From positions 1 through 64,000 of the forward strand of contig JADBXZ010000003.1 of the NCBI GenBank assembly GCA_020403265.1: a stretch of 64,000 bases of DNA, read 5' to 3'. Both the position numbers and the translations under genes were made by a program. The DNA is from Bacteroidota bacterium. Its GTDB lineage: Bacteria; Bacteroidota; Bacteroidia; B-17B0; Aurantibacillaceae. The notes beneath the pieces are model-generated. The model had not been told where the DNA came from and did no database searches. It was given only the letters and a program-made list of their open reading frames with translations. Shown piece after piece: positions 54,551 to 63,401 of this stretch (the stretch's first letter is position 1; the number at the start of each line of letters is the position of its first letter).

Positions 54551-56122
54551 GTGAAACAAAGATTAAATAAAGAAAAAGATGCTGAAACCGGAAATAATTT
54601 TACAAATTTTTCCCAATCGAAAGAAGCCAAGAGTTTGACTCCAACTGATACTGGAATAAATTTTACTATTCAAAAAAGGGGGGGTGAAAATTATCATTCA
54701 AAACAGGAATTAGAATCAAATAATATTTCGACTCAGCTAAAATCTTATTCCGTTCCCAAAGCATATATCAACTTCACTATTCAAAAAAAGACTCTAAAAA
54801 ATAATAAACAACCTTTACAATTATTAAATAATGGTAAACAATTATATGCATCAGAAAACCAAAAAACAATACAGTTAAATACTTTATTAAAAACGGAAGC
54901 TGAAAAAGAAATATTCTTAGCAAAACTAAAAGCAAATGTTACCTTATTAGCTGATGGTATTTTATCAAAAGTCGGACAAAATTCTTCAAACTGCCCTTAT
55001 ATAGCATATTGGTTTGCTCATTTTGGAACACTTGAAGCAAGTGAAGTTTGGAAAGCAATTACAAAATACGTTCCGCAGGCCAGCAGTGCTAAAGATGAGG
55101 AAGCTGTGATCGAGTTAGTTTCCAATAGAGTAAAAGTCGGCTTAGAAAAAAATATTGAATCGGGATCTTTAGAGGGGATTCCGGATGGTGTTCCAAAAGA
55201 CTTGGAGGAAAAAAGCAAAGCAACAATTACTCCTGCAAATACAGAAACTGTAGCGCAATTGTGTACTGATTCCCCTGTTGATAATACAAAAGCAAGATTA
55301 GGAACATTTAGTAAAGTAACAGGGGCAGGTTGGGGTCGCTCAGCAGCTTTAAAGAGAATTGATGCTCAAATAAAGGAACTTGCAGTTACATTAGTTCAGG
55401 AACCGGAAAACCAGGATAAGGTGAGGGAAATATTAAATCTTATTGTACGTGCGGAGAATATACTAGAGGAGGAAAGCAGGGATAGAGATGCAGAAACAGA
55501 GAAAGAAAGATACGCAGCTTTTCAAAATTGGAAGGTTGAGCTAATAAATAACCTCAACAATGATCACATTAAGCAAATCGTAACCGAATTAGTAGATAAT
55601 GGACAAATAGCCAATCCACTTCAAGCACATCAGCATGCTTCACTTCACATTGGAGTTGATGAAGAGAGAACTGGAATGGGAGGACTTAAAGCAAATAAAT
55701 ATGACGAAATAAATAATGGACTTAGGAAGGATAGAGAGGATAATACAGCCTTATATGAGGCATACAGAGCATTGAAAGATTATGGATCAAATCAAGGTAA
55801 CAGCTTTATGGGCGACACGGGCCGATATCACAGTGTTGGGCAACAGTCAAGATATTCCAAGACTCTCTTAGGAGGTGTTATGCCTGCGGCGGCCATTCAG
55901 AATCAGGTGTACATTGAAAAAGGGTTTGCTTTTTTTGGTCCGAATGCACATGGTGGTTATGGCAATTTACGAATGAGTGTAAATTTAGTTAAAGTTATGA
56001 CGATTGAATCTAATATGTATGGTGGGGCTGAAAAAGATTTGGAGTATATTTCTCCACCAGGATCAAGATTTCAGTATAATGGGTTTCATGGTGGAGTTTA
56101 TACTTTTACACAAATAGCATAA
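54551..56122 (+). CDS. Candidate eCIS payload 3: repeated N-terminal module with ADP-ribosyltransferase-like tail
   Basis: The 523-residue protein uses a GTG start. It has two N-terminal modules (INFTIQKR at 36-43, INFTIQKK at 73-80) but no DUF4157 domain. The TQLKSYS segment ahead of the second copy is shared with payload 2. A long helical middle (about 110-350) has no known motif. The last 30 residues (EKDLEYISPPGSRFQY) resemble the catalytic-Glu strand of ADP-ribosyltransferase toxins, where Glu-rich sequence precedes a PPG-[ST]-x-F turn. The usual Arg and Ser-Thr-Ser motifs are not clear. The function is therefore a hypothesis, but the shared modules make it a payload candidate. Confidence 0.6.
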   Translation: MKQRLNKEKDAETGNNFTNFSQSKEAKSLTPTDTGINFTIQKRGGENYHSKQELESNNISTQLKSYSVPKAYINFTIQKKTLKNNKQPLQLLNNGKQLYASENQKTIQLNTLLKTEAEKEIFLAKLKANVTLLADGILSKVGQNSSNCPYIAYWFAHFGTLEASEVWKAITKYVPQASSAKDEEAVIELVSNRVKVGLEKNIESGSLEGIPDGVPKDLEEKSKATITPANTETVAQLCTDSPVDNTKARLGTFSKVTGAGWGRSAALKRIDAQIKELAVTLVQEPENQDKVREILNLIVRAENILEEESRDRDAETEKERYAAFQNWKVELINNLNNDHIKQIVTELVDNGQIANPLQAHQHASLHIGVDEERTGMGGLKANKYDEINNGLRKDREDNTALYEAYRALKDYGSNQGNSFMGDTGRYHSVGQQSRYSKTLLGGVMPAAAIQNQVYIEKGFAFFGPNAHGGYGNLRMSVNLVKVMTIESNMYGGAEKDLEYISPPGSRFQYNGFHGGVYTFTQIA

Positions 56123-56136
56123 TTTTATTCGAAACC

Positions 56137-56442
56137 TTACTTCAACACCGCCCCTTGCACAGCAGCTAGTAACAACCTATACAGGTATATGCAACCAAAA
56201 CTAACGGCAAATAAAAAAGCTACAAGTAATTTTTCGGAGTTGTTTAATTCACTTAATAAATTAGCATAAACATTGTATTTAGTATTGCTTGGAAAAATAT
56301 ACAACAAGCCCCACAGTATTAAAGTTAAAATGCTACAGCTAATGCCATAAATAAAAATAAAAAAAAACTCTTTGCTAATAAAAGCAAAGATTTTTTTTAC
56401 GGCTTCAACTATTTTTAAAACTATGGCAAGCAATAGCTGCAT
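56137..56442 (-). CDS. Small two-helix membrane protein within the eCIS cluster
   Basis: The 101-residue protein has an amphipathic N-terminal stretch (IVLKIVEAVKKIFAFISKEF), two strong membrane helices (about 28-52 and 70-95) and a basic terminus. It is the only gene on the minus strand between the payload genes and the structural genes. I do not recognise a family. A holin-like release function or a membrane-protective role is possible but not shown by the sequence. Confidence 0.55.
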   Translation of the reverse strand: MQLLLAIVLKIVEAVKKIFAFISKEFFFIFIYGISCSILTLILWGLLYIFPSNTKYNVYANLLSELNNSEKLLVAFLFAVSFGCIYLYRLLLAAVQGAVLK

Positions 56443-56615
56443 ATACTTTTTTACAAACTACTAAAGTAAACAATAATAATTGTGTAGCAATAAGTGCTTT
56501 TGGTCCACTAAAAATTAATCTCAATTTAAAATCCATGTTAACAACTATTAATTAGTGTTAACATAATTAATATCGCAAGGGCAACAACTAAAAATTAATT
56601 TTATACTTTGGTGTT

Positions 56616-57188
56616 ATGATTAACGAGGCATTAGAGTTTATAACAGGGGAATTAAACAACCATTTTAAAAATGCCTTTCAGGTACCTGATGATAAAGCGA
56701 TTGTTTCAAATTTGGTAGACGCGTCAGGTCATGCACCCCTTGCCATACACGATAAACTGGTAATTTGTTTAGCTAACATTGAGCAAGAAACCAGCATTGC
56801 CAATTTGGGCTTTACCCATAATACAGGGCAATCTTATCAAGTACGTAACCAACCCTTAAACATTAATCTATATGTGTTATTTGCTGCCAACTTTAATAAT
56901 TATAACGAAAGTTTAAAATTTATATCGTCCACCATTGCATTTTTTCAATCGAATTATGTGTTTTTACGCAGCAATTATTCGTCCATGGGTGAGGGGATAG
57001 ATAAGCTGGTATTCGAGCTTTTAAAAACCGATTATGAAAACGCACATTATTTATGGAATGCCATAGGGGCAAAGTATTTACCTTCTATGATTTATAAAAT
57101 GCGTATGCTAACCATAAACGAAAATAATATACGTTACGAGGGGTCTTTGGTGTCAAAACCACAGGTAAATGCAAACGGCAATTTATGA
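56616..57188 (+). CDS. DUF4255 (Pvc16/Afp16-like) tube- and sheath-terminating protein
   Basis: The 190-residue protein has the DUF4255 pattern: INEALEFITGELNNHF at the start, VSNLVDASGHAPLAIHDKLV, CLANIEQETSIAN, then QPLNINLYVLFAANFNNYNE and a C-terminal KYLPSMIYKMRMLTINENN. Pvc16_N-type proteins cap the distal end of the inner tube in eCIS. The length (about 190) is usual for the single-domain form. It is the first gene of the structural operon and overlaps the next by 4 bp. Confidence 0.88.
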   Translation: MINEALEFITGELNNHFKNAFQVPDDKAIVSNLVDASGHAPLAIHDKLVICLANIEQETSIANLGFTHNTGQSYQVRNQPLNINLYVLFAANFNNYNESLKFISSTIAFFQSNYVFLRSNYSSMGEGIDKLVFELLKTDYENAHYLWNAIGAKYLPSMIYKMRMLTINENNIRYEGSLVSKPQVNANGNL

Positions 57189-58195
57189 AAGCAAGTTATA
57201 GTTTATTGTTTTCAGTTACTATCAGTCACAACTATTTTGAAAATAGTTTAATCCCATATTTAGTAATTGAACCAGATACTACAACAAAAAAAGCACTTGC
57301 AAATTATAACCTTGCTTTTAAACAAACAGATGTTGGGTTTAATGTATTTTACGACACGTTAATTTACACTACAAGCCAATCGTTTGGTTTTTTGCTGCAA
57401 AAACTAACGTTTATATTTTCTATACCTGAAACAGACTTTTTTAATTATACCGATATTACAAATTTTAATAAAACCACTTGTTTATACTTTTCAAATGCAA
57501 ATCATACAAGTAGCAAAAAAAGTTCTGCCCTACCTCTATCAGTAAACCAATTTGCATCGGAAAAAGACGTCTTTGAACTCATCTCATCCACTTTAAATTA
57601 TTCCATTTCAAAAAACAACGCTTTAACTGTTAAAGACGAAACACACACCATTATAAAGCCCACTAACTTAACCCCAACAAATGCCCTTTATACTGATTTA
57701 AACGGAAGATATACCATAACTTATAACAACATAAGTACAAATTATTTAGCAAATAATAGTTTGTTTAAAACAAAACCATTGGCGGTTATCGATATGTTTT
57801 TAAATGGACAAACTGTAAGTGAGAGTTATCAAATTATTACTCAAACGGAAATTAAGCCCAAAAACTTTTCATTAAATTTTAATTCAAGCGCATTAAAGTG
57901 GCGATATTATATTGTTAACAAAACCAATACAAAAGTTAATAATTTATTTATTGAATCTTCGAATAATAAAATTATGTTTGTCAAAGAGGGTAATACAAAA
58001 ATTTTAAATTGCTTGACTTATGTACTGATATCAAGCTCGGAAATTAAGATGCAGCACTATCCTTTAACCGTTCTTTCACTCATAATTGATGGCGACTCAG
58101 GGAAAAAAGAATACAAAAATATAATGGTTCCCTCAGCCGAAACAATGCAACTTGAAAAAGAAACAACTTACTTAAACGCATATATTTATATATAA
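57185..58195 (+). CDS. eCIS operon protein of unknown function
   Basis: The 336-residue protein has no signal peptide, membrane helix or recognised domain. It is predominantly beta-type and polar, rich in Asn, Thr and Ser, with conserved-looking SVTISHNYF near the start and SLIIDGDSGKKEYKNIM near the end. It is placed between the DUF4255 cap and the sheath, with 4-bp and 15-bp junctions, so it is part of the structural operon. In several Bacteroidota eCIS loci an uncharacterised gene occupies this place; here the position supports a cap- or sheath-related role, but no function is known. Confidence 0.6.
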   Translation: MKASYSLLFSVTISHNYFENSLIPYLVIEPDTTTKKALANYNLAFKQTDVGFNVFYDTLIYTTSQSFGFLLQKLTFIFSIPETDFFNYTDITNFNKTTCLYFSNANHTSSKKSSALPLSVNQFASEKDVFELISSTLNYSISKNNALTVKDETHTIIKPTNLTPTNALYTDLNGRYTITYNNISTNYLANNSLFKTKPLAVIDMFLNGQTVSESYQIITQTEIKPKNFSLNFNSSALKWRYYIVNKTNTKVNNLFIESSNNKIMFVKEGNTKILNCLTYVLISSSEIKMQHYPLTVLSLIIDGDSGKKEYKNIMVPSAETMQLEKETTYLNAYIYI

Positions 58196-58210
58196 TTAAA
58201 ACTTAAACCT

Positions 58211-59806
58211 ATGTTAGAACAAAGAACAGTTCCCGGAGTTTACATAAAAGAGCTTAACGCATTTCCAAACTCAGTAGTGGCAGTTGAAACGGCTTTGCCG
58301 GTTTTTATTGGCTATACGCAGAGAGTAAATTTTCAGGGAATGTCATTACAAAACAAACCAGTGCGTATTGAATCATTAGGTGATTACGTTGCTATGTTTG
58401 GTGCAGGGCCTGCAACCACTTTTAGTTTAAGTGCTATTACACCACCAAAAGCACCTACAGACCCAGTTACTCCTGTTGATGTAACCCTTAACGGTAAACA
58501 ATACAGCATTTCTACACAAAAATTATTTTACATGTATAATAGCCTTCAGTTATTCTTTTTAAATGGGGGAGGTAGCTGTTATATTATGTCAATTGGTACA
58601 TATGATGTAGAAGGCGCTAATGGTCCATCATTAGATAACTTTCTTAAAATCCCAATGTCAGGTATAACTAAAACCGCTTTTGAGTTATTAGAATCTGAAC
58701 AAGAGCCTACAATGGTACTAATTCCGGATGGGCTGGCTCTCGCTCAATCTGATTATTTTACATTAATGTATGATAGTTTTGGACACTGTGCTAAAGTGCA
58801 AAGCAGGGTTACTTTAGTGGATGCTTACGCAGGTAATACTGTTACCGATGCATTAACGTTTGCGGCGAAAGTTGCTAGTCAATCTGACCCAATTACTGTT
58901 TTAAGAAATGGAATAACATCACCTTTCTTAAATTATGGTGTTGCCTATTATCCTTGGTTAAACACAAGTGTAGTTTCTGCTAATGATTTAGAACTTTACA
59001 GTATCATTTCTAATTTTAAAACTAATACTGCTTATCAAGATACAGATGCTACCATTGCACAAAATATTACTAAAATAGTGGCGAATTTACCGGCCGCTCT
59101 TGCCTCTGGTGCTTCAGCTTCTGATCAAAATACTTACAACATTAAACTGGTATCTGTTCACAACGCCTTACTTACAACTAGCCCTAATTATAAATTATAT
59201 ATTCAAGCAATTTTAGCAAAAATAAATTGTTTACCTGCAACACCAGCAGTTGCCGGCTGTATATCGGTTGTTGATGGATCAGAAGGTGTTTGGAAAGCAC
59301 CGGCAAATATTTCCTTAAATGCGGTTCAATCGGCAGTATTAAACATTAATGATGATTTGCAAAGTAATATGAATGTGGATGCAATTACTGGAAAATCAGT
59401 AAACGCGATTAGACCTTTTAAAGGTTTTGGTGTGATGATTTGGGGAGCTCGCACATTAGATGGTAATAGTCAGGACTGGAGATACGTGAGTGTTAGAAGA
59501 ACGTTAATTATGCTTGAACAATCCATAAAATTAGCGGCAAGAAGTTATGTGTTTGAAGCAAACGATGCTAATACTTGGATAAATTTAAAAAGCGAAATCG
59601 AAAATTTCTTAACGGGGATTTGGAAACAAGGAGGTTTAGCTGGTTCTAAACCAGATGAGGCTTTTAGCGTTTCTGTTGGATTAGGAAGTACAATGACTGC
59701 TCAGGATATTTTGGATGGATACTTAGATGTTGCAGTTTTAGTTGCAGTAACACATCCGGCAGAGTTTATTGAAATATCATTTAAACAACAATTACAAAAA
59801 TCATAA
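58211..59806 (+). CDS. eCIS contractile sheath protein (Afp2/Pvc2-like)
   Basis: The 531-residue protein begins QRTVPGVYIKELNAFPNSVV and has TALPVFIGYTQ, both typical of phage-type tail-sheath proteins. The conserved C-terminal core is SQDWRYVSVRRTLIMLEQSI, SVSVGLGSTMTAQDILDGYL and AVTHPAEFIEISF. The middle part (about 245-390) is a variable surface insertion with LPAALASGASASDQN. Sheath subunits surround the tube and contract to drive it. Only one sheath gene is present, unlike the three in Afp, so this subunit must fill the whole sheath or share with genes outside the window. Confidence 0.95.
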   Translation: MLEQRTVPGVYIKELNAFPNSVVAVETALPVFIGYTQRVNFQGMSLQNKPVRIESLGDYVAMFGAGPATTFSLSAITPPKAPTDPVTPVDVTLNGKQYSISTQKLFYMYNSLQLFFLNGGGSCYIMSIGTYDVEGANGPSLDNFLKIPMSGITKTAFELLESEQEPTMVLIPDGLALAQSDYFTLMYDSFGHCAKVQSRVTLVDAYAGNTVTDALTFAAKVASQSDPITVLRNGITSPFLNYGVAYYPWLNTSVVSANDLELYSIISNFKTNTAYQDTDATIAQNITKIVANLPAALASGASASDQNTYNIKLVSVHNALLTTSPNYKLYIQAILAKINCLPATPAVAGCISVVDGSEGVWKAPANISLNAVQSAVLNINDDLQSNMNVDAITGKSVNAIRPFKGFGVMIWGARTLDGNSQDWRYVSVRRTLIMLEQSIKLAARSYVFEANDANTWINLKSEIENFLTGIWKQGGLAGSKPDEAFSVSVGLGSTMTAQDILDGYLDVAVLVAVTHPAEFIEISFKQQLQKS

Positions 59807-59829
59807 TTTAAAATTTAATAATTAATAAT

Positions 59830-60279
59830 ATGGCAGGAGAAGCACAAGGTAATGTATGGCCATTGCCAAAGTTTTATTTTTCGGTGAATATCGATGGTAC
59901 AGATTATCCATTTCAAGAAGTTTCAGGTTTAGAAACAGAAACGCAAGTAATTGAGTACAGACATAGTAATAGCAAGCAATTTTCTACAATAAAAATGCCG
60001 GGTATTGCTAAGGTTGGGAATATTACACTTAAGAAAGGAATTTTTGTAAAAGATAATAATTTCTTTAAATGGTATTCAGCAATAAAAATGAATACTATTA
60101 AAAGGATTACTGTTATTGTTAAATTACTTGATGAAACGGGTAAACCAACAATGACATGGACGTTACAAAACGCTTGGCCAACAAAAATTCAAGGAACTGA
60201 CATGAAGTCGGATGGCAATGAAGTTGCCGTAGAAACTATTGAATTTGCTCATGAGGGTCTTGTGATTGCTAATTCGTAA
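59830..60279 (+). CDS. eCIS inner tube protein (gp19/Afp1-like)
   Basis: The 149-residue protein has the gp19-family pattern: WPLPKFYFSVNIDGTDYPFQ, EVSGLETETQVIEYRHS and KVGNITLKKGIFVKDNNFFK. At the C-terminus it has TWTLQNAWPTKIQGTDMKSD, GNEVAVETIEFAHEGL. It polymerises as hexameric rings forming the inner tube. It directly follows the sheath gene and precedes a second tube-type gene. Confidence 0.95.
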   Translation: MAGEAQGNVWPLPKFYFSVNIDGTDYPFQEVSGLETETQVIEYRHSNSKQFSTIKMPGIAKVGNITLKKGIFVKDNNFFKWYSAIKMNTIKRITVIVKLLDETGKPTMTWTLQNAWPTKIQGTDMKSDGNEVAVETIEFAHEGLVIANS

Positions 60280-60291
60280 AAACTTTAAAAC

Positions 60292-60753
60292 ATGGGAGTT
60301 TATTATCCTCCCGTTGGTTTTTATTTTAAATTATCATTCACCGGTGTAAATTCTTCTATTGATTATGCGTTTCAGGAAGCTTCTGGATTAACTGCTGAAA
60401 TGGGTGTAGAAGAGATTTCAGAAGGTGGTGAAAACAGGTTTAAGCATAAACTACCAACCGGAACAAAATATACCAATTTAATTGTAAAAAGAGGATTAGT
60501 AACAACTGATTCTCAGTTGGCTACATGGTGCTCTGATACCATAATATCTGATTTATCTAGTAAAATTTCTCCTAAAACCATTAACGTCATGTTGATGGAT
60601 GCAGATGCGAAGCCAATCATCATTTGGAATTTTTTTAATGCATGGCCTGTAAAATGGAATTTTTCCGATTTGGAGTCTACCAAAAGTGAAATAGTTGTAG
60701 AATCCATTGAATTTGCTTATTCTTACTTTAGAATAATCAATAAAACAAAATAA
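60292..60753 (+). CDS. Second eCIS tube-type protein (Afp5-like tube initiator)
   Basis: The 153-residue protein is related to the previous one in layout (PVGFYFKLSFTGVN, FQEASGLTAEMGVEEISEGG, IIWNFFNAWPVKW, KSEIVVESIEFAYSYF). It is diverged enough to be a functional variant. In Afp/PVC the Afp5-type tube variant connects the tube with the baseplate; its position directly before baseplate and spike genes fits that role. Confidence 0.92.
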   Translation: MGVYYPPVGFYFKLSFTGVNSSIDYAFQEASGLTAEMGVEEISEGGENRFKHKLPTGTKYTNLIVKRGLVTTDSQLATWCSDTIISDLSSKISPKTINVMLMDADAKPIIIWNFFNAWPVKWNFSDLESTKSEIVVESIEFAYSYFRIINKTK

Positions 60754-60755
60754 AA

Positions 60756-60935
60756 ATGCCAATTGAAATTAGAGAATTAGTAATAAAAACGACTATTGTT
60801 GATAATGAAGTTGCTGGATTACGAAATAAATCTCATTCAGTTTCGAAAAAAGACCTTGAAAAACTTAAAAAAGAAATTATTGAACTTTGTATAGAAAAAA
60901 TTGAAGATAAAATTAATAAACACAAAGAACGGTAA
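60756..60935 (+). CDS. DUF5908 small eCIS protein
   Basis: The 59-residue protein MPIEIRELVIKTTIVDNE, followed by a Lys/Glu-rich helix (KDLEKLKKEIIELCIEK), matches the DUF5908 type of short protein found in Bacteroidota eCIS and type VI-like loci. The start ATG lies 3 bp after the tube gene, and its TAA overlaps the ATG of the next gene by one base (TAATG). It is too short for usual gene finders, but position and sequence support it. Its function is unknown. Confidence 0.8.
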   Translation: MPIEIRELVIKTTIVDNEVAGLRNKSHSVSKKDLEKLKKEIIELCIEKIEDKINKHKER

Positions 60936-61606
60936 TGGCCACCCCATCAAAACTAGAAAAACTTACTGTTTATGCCTATAAAGATTCTGCTTTTTCACAA
61001 TCGGCAGGAGATCCTTATCAGGTACTCATAAATCCTGAAAAATACAGTCATAATTATTCGGTAGGCTATAATACAGAGCAATCGCCAGGTACTGCTGCAC
61101 CAAGCCCAAAATTTGAAAAAATGGGTGCCGAAAAGGTAGGAATGGAATTGGTGTTTGATGCAACAGGTATAATACCGGGCAGTAGTGGAGATGTGTTAAA
61201 GGATGTTGCAAAATTTAAAGCAATTGCTTACGAATTTAATGGCGAAATTCATAGCCCAAATTATCTCAAGCTCTCTTGGGGGTCACTTATTTTTAATTGC
61301 CATTTAATAAGTATAGATGTAAATTTTTCTCTTTTTAAACCTGATGGAACTCCACTTAGAGCTAAAGCAACGGTTTCGTTCGAAGGTTATATCGATGAAA
61401 AAACACTCGCTTTAAAAGAAAAAAAAGAGTCACCAGATTTAACGCATATTATTATTTTTAAATCGGGAGATACGCTCCCCAATTTGTGCTTTAAAACATA
61501 CGGAAGTGTCTTCTATTACAGAGCGGTTGCCAAAGTAAATAATATTATTAACTATCGAAATATTAAACCCGGAACGAAACTTTTTTTTCCTCCAATAAAA
61601 AAATAA
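60935..61606 (+). CDS. eCIS LysM baseplate/tube-initiator protein (Afp7-like, gp53-related)
   Basis: The 223-residue protein has an N-terminal CIS domain (VYAYKDSAFSQSAGDPYQVL, EKYSHNYSVGYN) and ends in a LysM-like motif (HIIIFKSGDTLPNLCFKTYG, then VNNIINYRNIKPGTKLFFPP). In Afp/PVC the Afp7 protein links the spike or tube with the baseplate via its LysM domain. It sits between DUF5908 and the spike gene, overlapping the first by one base and leaving one base to the second. Confidence 0.9.
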   Translation: MATPSKLEKLTVYAYKDSAFSQSAGDPYQVLINPEKYSHNYSVGYNTEQSPGTAAPSPKFEKMGAEKVGMELVFDATGIIPGSSGDVLKDVAKFKAIAYEFNGEIHSPNYLKLSWGSLIFNCHLISIDVNFSLFKPDGTPLRAKATVSFEGYIDEKTLALKEKKESPDLTHIIIFKSGDTLPNLCFKTYGSVFYYRAVAKVNNIINYRNIKPGTKLFFPPIKK

Positions 61607-61607
61607 C

Positions 61608-63392
61608 ATGGCAGTTTCACCAGTTAACGAAAAAACAGATCTTGCCACAAATACTATTTTAATAAATGGTACCGAAATTAATACATCCTATCAAGTAATT
61701 TCTATTGAAGTTAATAAGGAGGTAAACAGAATCTCTTCTGCAGTTATTAAATTACTTGACGGAAACCCGGCAGATGAAAATTTTCCGATCAGCGATTCAA
61801 ATGATTTTGTGCCCGGCACAGTTGTAACCATAAAGGCTGGATACCATTTTGAAGAAGAAATAATTTTTAAAGGCATTGTTATTAAACACAGTCTTCAAGT
61901 AAGAACGGGTAAAGGCCCTATTCTTACTTTGCATTGCAAAGATGAATCGGTTAAAATGACTGTGGGCAGAAATAATGCTGTTTTCGAAAACTCAACCGAC
62001 AGTGATGCTATTGAATCTGTAATTGCAAAGTATAGTTTGGAAAAAAGTGTAACCAGTACGTCCTATCAAAATAAAGAATTAGTTCAATGGTACTCATCCG
62101 ATTGGGATTTTATTATTGCCAGAGCCGAAACCAATGGAATGATTGTTACAACCGAGCAAGGGAAAATTACAGTAGCAAAACCAGATTCATCAAAATCAGC
62201 AGTTTTAGAATTAACTTATGGTGATACAATTTTAAGCATGGATATTGAAGCTGATGCACGTTCACAATATTCAAAAGTACAAGCCAGAAGTTGGGATTTA
62301 AAAGGGCAAGATGTTATTCAGGTCACTGCAAATGACCCCGGAGTTACCACTGCGGGAAACCTTACCTCGGCAACCATGTCTGACGTGATTGGAATATCTT
62401 CTTATAATTTACAAAGTACATCGCCACTTGAGCAAACAGAAATCCAAAATTGGGCAGACTCTTGTTTGTTAAAATCTAGGTTCTCAATGATAAGGGGCTC
62501 CATTAAATTTCAAGGGAGTTCTTTGGTTTTGCCAGGAAGTATGATACAAATGGCAGGTGTAGGAACACGGTTTAATGGCAATGCCATAGTATCAAGTGTT
62601 TTTCATATAATGGAGTCTGGTAATTGGTACACGACTGTGGGATTAGGACTTAATAATTCTTGGTACACCGAAGAAATGGAAAACATAGAAAGTCCATTAG
62701 CATCTGGAATTTTACCCGGTATTAATGGATTGCAAAATGGGGTTGTTAAACAAATTGATTCAGACCCAAACAATGAATTCCGAGTCCTAGTTACTATTCC
62801 AATAATGAATAATAAAACCGTGTGGGCAAGATTAGCCAATTTGTATGCTACGTCTGGATCTGGCACATATTTTTATCCAGAAGTTGGGGACGAAGTCATA
62901 TTAGGCTTTTTTAATGAAGATCCCCGATTCCCTGTAATTTTGGGATCAATGTATAGTAGCAGTAAAGCACCTCCTTATACTCCTGATTCTAAAAACGAAA
63001 CAAAAGCGATTGTAAGTAAAAGTTTAGTAAAAATTGTTTTGGATGAAGAAAAAAAATCATTAAGTTTAACTACGCCAGCAAATAATTCAATTGTGTTGAG
63101 TGACGATGCAAAATCAATAACTTTGTCTGACCAAAACGGTAATAAAATAGAAATGACGTCTTCAGGAATTACTATACAAAGTGCTTCAGATATTACGATT
63201 AAAGCTAATCAAAATATAAATACTTCAGCAACAGCCTCAATTAGTGTTTCTGCAACTAACGATTTAACGTTATCCGGCTTATCTGTTAGTGGAACTGCCC
63301 AAACTCAAATGACCATGAAAGGAACAGCTTCTGCAGAATTTTCAGCTTCGGGTGAGGTAGTTGTAAAAGGAGCAATGGTAATGATAAATTAA
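61608..63392 (+). CDS. eCIS central spike protein (Afp8/VgrG-like, gp27-gp5 fusion)
   Basis: The 594-residue protein has an N-terminal gp27-like part (IKLLDGNPADENFPISDSND, TVVTIKAGYHFEEEIIFKGI; IIARAETNGMIV) and an OB-fold near 390-460 (NNEFRVLVTIPIMNN; FYPEVGDEVILGFFNEDPRF, PVILGSMYS). A C-terminal repeated beta-helix covers about 475-594 (SITLSDQNGNKIEMTSSGIT, IQSASDITIKA, SATNDLTLSGLSVSGTA). It forms the trimeric needle that carries the PAAR tip. No enzymatic domain follows the helix. Confidence 0.93.
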   Translation: MAVSPVNEKTDLATNTILINGTEINTSYQVISIEVNKEVNRISSAVIKLLDGNPADENFPISDSNDFVPGTVVTIKAGYHFEEEIIFKGIVIKHSLQVRTGKGPILTLHCKDESVKMTVGRNNAVFENSTDSDAIESVIAKYSLEKSVTSTSYQNKELVQWYSSDWDFIIARAETNGMIVTTEQGKITVAKPDSSKSAVLELTYGDTILSMDIEADARSQYSKVQARSWDLKGQDVIQVTANDPGVTTAGNLTSATMSDVIGISSYNLQSTSPLEQTEIQNWADSCLLKSRFSMIRGSIKFQGSSLVLPGSMIQMAGVGTRFNGNAIVSSVFHIMESGNWYTTVGLGLNNSWYTEEMENIESPLASGILPGINGLQNGVVKQIDSDPNNEFRVLVTIPIMNNKTVWARLANLYATSGSGTYFYPEVGDEVILGFFNEDPRFPVILGSMYSSSKAPPYTPDSKNETKAIVSKSLVKIVLDEEKKSLSLTTPANNSIVLSDDAKSITLSDQNGNKIEMTSSGITIQSASDITIKANQNINTSATASISVSATNDLTLSGLSVSGTAQTQMTMKGTASAEFSASGEVVVKGAMVMIN

Positions 63393-63401
63393 TACAGAAA
63401 C

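Noticed and set aside
56137-56442. Classical immunity protein for the payloads
   Set aside because: Only a small membrane protein with no link to a specific payload; eCIS payloads usually do not need cognate immunity, so I do not call it one.
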